Below are positions 6,607 through 10,062 of a DNA stretch of 10,062 bases, piece after piece. The first letter of the stretch is position 1. Each line of letters opens with the position of its first letter. Under the pieces are notes generated by a model. That model searched no databases and was not told the DNA's origin. It was given only the letters and a program-made list of their open reading frames with translations. Both the position numbers and the translations under genes were made by a program. This DNA is from Bacteroidota bacterium (lineage in GTDB: Bacteria > Bacteroidota > Bacteroidia > Chitinophagales > Chitinophagaceae), in NCBI GenBank assembly GCA_013414745.1, contig CP058707.1:2781700-2791761 (forward strand). Reading direction: 5' to 3'.

Positions 6607-7257
6607 ATGAAACAGCTATTCCGCATCGTACTATTCCTACTACCATTTGCATTTACTGGCCCGGGAGTAGACGCACAAAATCTTTATTTGAACCAGTTTA
6701 CAGGGGTCAGCGCTTGTCCTACGCCCGGAAACATTCCAACTGTTGCTACAAACGCTACTGCTACGGTATTAACGAGAAATACAATAACCTGTACACCGAC
6801 GGCGAATGTATTTAATTCAACAACTTTAAATAATACCGCCTCCATCAACCCGGCGTCCTATATTGAGTTTACAGTTACCCCTGATCCCGGTTATGTGTTG
6901 AATGTAACCAGTTTGTCATTTTTCAGACAAGGAAGCAACACCGCACCCAATCAATTGGAGGTACGTTACAGTACAGATGGATTTGCTAGTTTCACTTCCT
7001 GGGGAGCAGCGCCATTAACCACCAATCCGGGATCGGCAGCGACCTGGGATTTTACAGATTTTACAACAACTCCGGGACAAACCGTTTCAATACGATTTTA
7101 TCCATATGGTACGCAACGTACTGATTTAGCTTCCGGCACAGCCGCAACAACCGGAACATTACGTTTGGATGACGTGACTCTGCTTGGAAACGTAGTGCCA
7201 GCCGGAGCTTATGCCGTGATGAGTCCAGGCAGTTTGTCTTTTCGAATGCCTTTGTAG
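6607..7257 (+). CDS. Dockerin-like gene, N-terminal piece: signal peptide and jelly-roll-like module
   Basis: This is the true start of the gene. After the signal peptide comes a region of about 170 residues with strand-rich blocks (YIEFTVTPDPGYVLNVTSLS, QLEVRYSTDGFASF, SIRFYPYGT, TLRLDDVTLLG). This is the pattern of the carbohydrate-binding-like jelly-roll modules at the N-terminus of many Bacteroidota exported proteins; ligand unknown. At about 7241 (CTTTTCG, probably one T short) the frame is lost, so the last residues RMPL are false. The repaired reading goes on SFSNAFVGTQSTSQTINLSG. Confidence 0.7.
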   Translation: MKQLFRIVLFLLPFAFTGPGVDAQNLYLNQFTGVSACPTPGNIPTVATNATATVLTRNTITCTPTANVFNSTTLNNTASINPASYIEFTVTPDPGYVLNVTSLSFFRQGSNTAPNQLEVRYSTDGFASFTSWGAAPLTTNPGSAATWDFTDFTTTPGQTVSIRFYPYGTQRTDLASGTAATTGTLRLDDVTLLGNVVPAGAYAVMSPGSLSFRMPL

Positions 7258-9877
7258 GAACACAATCAACATCACAAACGATTAATTTATCCGGTGATTT
7301 TTAGTGGGAGCTCCGGGCAACCTTTCACTTTCAGTGAATAACACCGACTTTGAAATTTCGAATGATAATGCCACGTGGGGGCAACCACAACCATTCCGTT
7401 TACCACGGCTACATTAAGTGCAACACCGGTCTATGTTCGCTTTACACCACAAAGCGCCGGAGCATTAACAGCAACCCTATCGGTATCAGGAGGTGGTTTA
7501 ACAATAACTCCATCAGCCGCATTAAGTGGTACAGGAATCAATCCGACATTCCCAACCAAATTGGTGATTACCTCTATAACACCTTCATCTCCTTTAGTGA
7601 ATACAAATTTTGACGTTACCATACAAGCACAGGATAACGGCAATTCTCCTCAGAATGTATTAGCCAATACCGATATTCAATTAAATGTGGTAACAGGTAC
7701 AGGAAGCTTGGTAGGTGCTACTTCAGGTACGATTACTGCTGGTACCAATTCCGTAACTATCACAGGAGTTAATTACTCAGTTGCTGAAAATGGTGTCGTG
7801 ATATCAGCGATCGCCTGAACGGTGATATACTTACATCAGGAACGAGTGCCGCATTTAATGTGCTGGCCGTAGCGGACCATTTGAATATTTTAAACGCACC
7901 TACCAGTGGATTGGTGAGCACCAACTTGAGTACGTTTACCGTTCAAGCGCTTCGACCAGACAATACCGTCGACGTGAATTATACTGGTAACATAACCATT
8001 TTGGTGAATTCAGGTCCTGGAACAATTTCAGGTACGGTTACTAAGCCAGCCTTTGCGGGTGTGGCTAGTTTTAATGATATCCAATTAAGCCAAGCGGGTA
8101 CTTATGTTCTTGAGGCTACAACCGCCGGACTAAACAGCGCATTAACTGGTAATATCTTAATCGTTACTCCTCCAACTTTAACTGAACTCATTTTACCGCA
8201 ATACGCCATTAATGGTTCTACCGCAGGTGAACGCCTCCAATACGTTTGTCGTTTACAATTGGATAATCTGACGCCGAATGCCACCTATCGCTATTTTACC
8301 GGTGCTTCAACGGCAACCACTTTATCTGGAACTTCGGCTGGTAATTTTTATGCCATCAATAATACGGCCGGTGCCAATGGGTATATCGTCGGACAATCTT
8401 CAGCGAAATCAGTCGGTGGGACCTTAATTGGTTCCGATGAGTTTGTGACCTCCAACCGATATGCTGAGTTAACTGCTGATGCCAATGGTTCGTATACCGG
8501 GTGGTTCAGTTTTGTTCCAACAGGCAATGCTGCTTTTGCCAGTGGAAATGATGTTTATTTCTATGTTCAATTAAATAACGGATTGGGCGGGACTTCTGTC
8601 TTACACAATGTTAGAACGACAAATACCATTAAAATGATAGCCGCTTCTACCTCAGGTCGTGCGGTTAAGGGCGCCTCAAATGCCACTGCCGAGAATATGA
8701 TTTTCTTATATGATAATACCGGTGGCAGCGGTCGTCCGATTTACGGAACATGGGCTGAGAATGATGGTATCGCGCAAAACTATACCACCTGGTACAATCC
8801 TTCAGTAAATGCAGTAAGCGGTTCATGGGGTGCATATATTCCGACCAGTTTACCCAATGGGATTCAACGCATCGAACAACGGGATGTAGCTACCGGCAGT
8901 GTGATCGGATGTGCAGCCACTGATTCAGATGGCATTTGGCCCAATGCCGGTAATACAGTGAATCCGACAAGTGGAACAACGCCCATTGATTTTACAATAA
9001 CTGATGCCCCATTGGATGCTTTACCAGTAGGTGGCACAGCTAGTGGTCCATCCACCGGAAATACAAACGTGGCCTTGGCTTATAGTGTGAGTGGACAAAG
9101 CGGCAATTTGCAATGGCAATTATCGACTACATCTGCCAGTGGTCCATGGACAGACCTTTCCGGCGAAACAAATGCTTCATTAAACTATACGTTTACCAGT
9201 GCCGGAACGTATTATTTGCGTGTGCTGGCCCGTTCAGCTTCCGGATATTGTGAAGATGCCTCGAATGTATTAACAACTGTAATTTCTGCATCTGCCACTT
9301 CATTGCAATTGACATTGGCTATTCAGGGCTATTATGATGTAAATACCTCTGCCATGCAACCGGTATTATTCAATCAACTGGTAGGGGCGCTTTGGCCTCT
9401 GAAGCGGATGATATTACTGTGACCTTACATGATGCCGCAAGTCCGTATGCAGTTGCCTATACCCAAACCGGTCGTGTGGGTACCAATGGACAAATCACCT
9501 TGTCTTTTCCAGGAGCTGTAAGTGGTAACAGTTACTATATCGTATTAAATCATCGTAATTCAATTCAAACATGGAGTGCATCACCTTATAGCTTTGCATC
9601 CAGTAACTCCTATAATTTCACCACCGCGTCAACACAAGCCTTTGGTTCAAATATGCTAGATGTATCCGGCACCGGTTTGTATGCCATCTTTAACGGCGAT
9701 GTGAATCAGGATGGTGTAGTGGATGGATTGGATTTTAATGACTGGGAAACAGATAATAATAATTTTGCATCCGGATTTGTATCCACCGATTTCAATGGAG
9801 ATGGAATTGTCGATGGACTGGACTTCTTAATCTGGGAACCTAACAATAACAATTTTGTTGGTGTGGTAGCGCCTTAA
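6607..9877 (+). CDS. Secreted mosaic protein with C-terminal dockerin-like calcium loops (frameshifted as given)
   Basis: One gene of about 1091 residues after five single-base repairs, near 7241, 7300, 7379, 7815 and 9386. ATG 6607 gives a clear signal peptide (MKQLFRIVLFLLPFAF..., cut after VDA before Q at residue 24). Repaired order: jelly-roll-like module (24-198), SPD-2/HYDIN-like module (about 200-315), two bacterial Ig-like modules (about 316-520), a large module of unknown role beginning ELILPQYAINGST (522-800), a further Ig-like stretch (about 806-895), a module starting LQLTLAIQGYYD (900-1030) and two dockerin-like loops (1031-1091). There is no catalytic motif and no T9SS type A domain. 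Such proteins are exported and probably surface or matrix parts; the calcium loops may stabilise or dock the tail. It has its own promoter and terminator, so it is a separate unit from the upstream gene although both are secreted mosaics. Confidence 0.83.
7242..7376 (+). other. Coding stretch between two frame breaks, SPD-2/HYDIN-like module
   Basis: No long open frame covers this part, but it is coding. From 7242 to about 7300 one frame reads SNAFVGTQSTSQTINLSGDF. After one added T (at GATTTTTAG) it continues GAPGNLSLSVNNTDFEISND up to the run of five G at 7377-7381, where one more G restores the next frame (ATWGATTTIPFTTATLSA). The two halves make one SPD-2/HYDIN-like beta-sandwich of the kind used as a spacer in exported proteins. 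Confidence 0.65.
7375..7818 (+). CDS. Dockerin-like gene, second piece: end of SPD-2/HYDIN-like and first Ig-like module
   Basis: This piece is in the true frame throughout. It starts ATTTIPFTTATLSATPVYV (after MG), with RFTPQSAGALTATLSVSGGG typical of the choice-of-anchor/SPD-2 type sandwich, then LSGTGINP as the end of that domain. A bacterial Ig-like module follows (KLVITSITPSSPLVNTNFDV, QLNVVTGTGSL, VTITGVNYSVAENGV). It stops at 7816-7818 because one C is missing in GATCGCCTGAAC (7811-7820); the repaired frame reads SAIALNGDILTSGTSAAFNV. Confidence 0.7.
   Translation: MGATTTIPFTTATLSATPVYVRFTPQSAGALTATLSVSGGGLTITPSAALSGTGINPTFPTKLVITSITPSSPLVNTNFDVTIQAQDNGNSPQNVLANTDIQLNVVTGTGSLVGATSGTITAGTNSVTITGVNYSVAENGVVISAIA
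7860..9422 (+). CDS. Dockerin-like gene, central piece: Ig-like and unknown modules
   Basis: The in-frame coding starts earlier than the ATG-like TTG/GTG starts near 7860, since the frame from 7815 is open (LNGDILTSGTSAAFNVLAVA). It holds a second Ig-like module (DHLNILNAPTSGLVSTNLST, GVASFNDIQLSQAGTYVLEA). A module of about 280 residues follows, from TELILPQYAINGSTAGE through NATYRYFTGAS, GWFSFVPTGNAAF and IQRIEQRDVATGSVIG; I recognise this only as a recurring part of Bacteroidota exported mosaics. An Ig-like stretch comes next (NLQWQLSTTSASGPWTDLSG, SAGTYYLRVLAR). The last 13 residues or so (to 9422) are false, after a missing G near 9383-9390. No active-site pattern is visible. Confidence 0.72.
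   Translation: MLAVADHLNILNAPTSGLVSTNLSTFTVQALRPDNTVDVNYTGNITILVNSGPGTISGTVTKPAFAGVASFNDIQLSQAGTYVLEATTAGLNSALTGNILIVTPPTLTELILPQYAINGSTAGERLQYVCRLQLDNLTPNATYRYFTGASTATTLSGTSAGNFYAINNTAGANGYIVGQSSAKSVGGTLIGSDEFVTSNRYAELTADANGSYTGWFSFVPTGNAAFASGNDVYFYVQLNNGLGGTSVLHNVRTTNTIKMIAASTSGRAVKGASNATAENMIFLYDNTGGSGRPIYGTWAENDGIAQNYTTWYNPSVNAVSGSWGAYIPTSLPNGIQRIEQRDVATGSVIGCAATDSDGIWPNAGNTVNPTSGTTPIDFTITDAPLDALPVGGTASGPSTGNTNVALAYSVSGQSGNLQWQLSTTSASGPWTDLSGETNASLNYTFTSAGTYYLRVLARSASGYCEDASNVLTTVISASATSLQLTLAIQGYYDVNTSAMQPVLFNQLVGALWPLKRMILL
9392..9877 (+). CDS. Dockerin-like gene, C-terminal piece with two calcium loops
   Basis: This piece is in the true frame: SEADDITVTLHDAASPYAVA, SYYIVLNHRNSIQTWSASP and NMLDVSGTGLYAIFNGD. 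It ends in two loops of the DxNxDGxxDxxD type, DVNQDGVVDGLD (9698-9733) and DFNGDGIVDGLD (9788-9823), 30 codons apart. These are EF-hand-like calcium loops as in type I dockerins, and each is followed by a W-E-x-[DN]-NNNF motif. The protein ends VGVVAP. The spacing and both loops are intact, so calcium binding is well supported by sequence; true cohesin binding is not shown. The upstream module (LQLTLAIQGYYD...) is commonly paired with this tail in the phylum. Confidence 0.78.
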   Translation: MASEADDITVTLHDAASPYAVAYTQTGRVGTNGQITLSFPGAVSGNSYYIVLNHRNSIQTWSASPYSFASSNSYNFTTASTQAFGSNMLDVSGTGLYAIFNGDVNQDGVVDGLDFNDWETDNNNFASGFVSTDFNGDGIVDGLDFLIWEPNNNNFVGVVAP

Positions 9878-9897
9878 TGGAAGGTTAATCTTTCTGG

Positions 9898-9928
9898 AAA
9901 ACCGGCATGTTCTTTTGCCGGTTTTTTT
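9898..9928 (+). terminator. Rho-independent terminator of the dockerin-like gene
   Basis: A 10-bp perfect stem AAAACCGGCA/TGCCGGTTTT (9898-9907 with 9916-9925) has an 8-base loop. The T run goes on to 9928. It lies 20 bp after the TAA at 9875-9877. Confidence 0.9.
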
Positions 9929-9935
9929 ATCTGAT

Positions 9936-9943
9936 TAGTTTTA
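9936..9943 (+). promoter_or_regulatory. Possible -7 box of the third gene
   Basis: TAGTTTTA differs by one base from TAnnTTTG and ends 21 bp before the ATG at 9965, the same distance as at the two genes upstream. No -33 box is clear. This is weaker than the other two boxes. Confidence 0.3.
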
Positions 9944-9964
9944 GGCAACCTACTGATTGTCATT

Positions 9965-10062
9965 ATGAAAAAGTTACTCTTTATTTTCTGTTTGCTAAGT
10001 TCTGTGCAAGCTGGTTTTGCACAGAAATGGATTGATACCTTGTACGGATTTCAAAAACACCG
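9965..10062 (+). CDS. Exported protein, N-terminal end only (partial)
   Basis: ATG 9965 opens a frame that runs off the window after 32 codons. It is a clear Sec signal peptide: basic start MKKLL, hydrophobic core FIFCLLSSV, and a cut after QAGFA before Q, as in the two large genes upstream. The mature part shown (QKWIDTLYGFQKH) is too short to name a family. It lies 87 bp after the previous stop, beyond a terminator, so it is probably a separate unit with its own promoter. Function unknown; an exported hydrolase or another surface protein would both fit. Confidence 0.8.
   Translation, partial: MKKLLFIFCLLSSVQAGFAQKWIDTLYGFQKH

Noticed and set aside
7350..7613. Plus-strand frame of 87 residues (MKFRMIMPRGGNHNH...)
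   Set aside because: It overlaps the Ig/SPD-2-like coding frame (7375-7818), which has clear domain sequence; this one is a shadow.
7431..9055. Minus-strand frames at 7431-7643, 8102-8284 and 8864-9055
   Set aside because: They are opposite continuous coding modules of the dockerin-like gene, with no signal, motif or promoter of their own.
419..9877. Both large genes as decayed pseudogenes
   Set aside because: All signal peptides, domain motifs, calcium loops and sorting blocks are intact, and all lesions are one-base losses, which fits sequence error better than decay.

Overview
The window looks like a piece of a Bacteroidota chromosome, probably from a gliding or surface-associated lineage of the Chitinophagia, Saprospiria or Flavobacteriia type. 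The evidence is a type IX secretion (T9SS) C-terminal sorting domain, a SprB-like repeat, signal peptides cut just before Gln (the ...A|Q pattern), TAnnTTTG-type -7 boxes without a Shine-Dalgarno sequence, and a Bacteroidota style of large secreted mosaic proteins.

Layout, all on the + strand. (1) 1-135 is the 3' end of dnaA, followed by a consensus DnaA box (145-153) and a strong terminator (167-193). (2) 419-6454 is one very large gene for a secreted T9SS protein of about 2014 residues once repaired. Its parts are a signal peptide, a propeller-like N-terminal region, a SprB-like module, 43 tandem 27/28-residue Cys-rich repeats (1738-5264), Ig/PKD-like modules, two fibronectin type III (FN3)-like domains and a T9SS sorting domain. 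It ends at a UUCG-loop terminator (6480-6510). (3) 6607-9877 is a second secreted mosaic protein of about 1091 residues once repaired. It has a jelly-roll-like module, an SPD-2/HYDIN-like module, Ig-like domains and a C-terminal pair of dockerin-like DxNxDGxxDxxD calcium loops. It ends at a terminator (9898-9928). (4) 9965 to the window end is the start of a third exported protein.

Both large genes are broken into pieces as given. I count 14 frame breaks, and every one is repaired by adding a single base; none needs a removal. They fall in unrelated modules of both genes, and inside the repeat array the neighbouring units still carry the missing base. I therefore read the breaks as systematic one-base deletions in the sequence or assembly, not as biological decay, and describe the repaired genes as well as the open pieces.

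Each of the three downstream genes has a -7-like box 20-23 bp before its ATG, and terminators separate them, so they look like separate transcription units rather than one operon. The joint picture is a locus of surface or matrix proteins: a long repeat stalk or adhesin anchored through T9SS, next to a calcium-binding exported mosaic protein. The most notable structure is the repeat array, with its two unit types arranged A-B-A and a near-identical higher-order duplication inside the B block.
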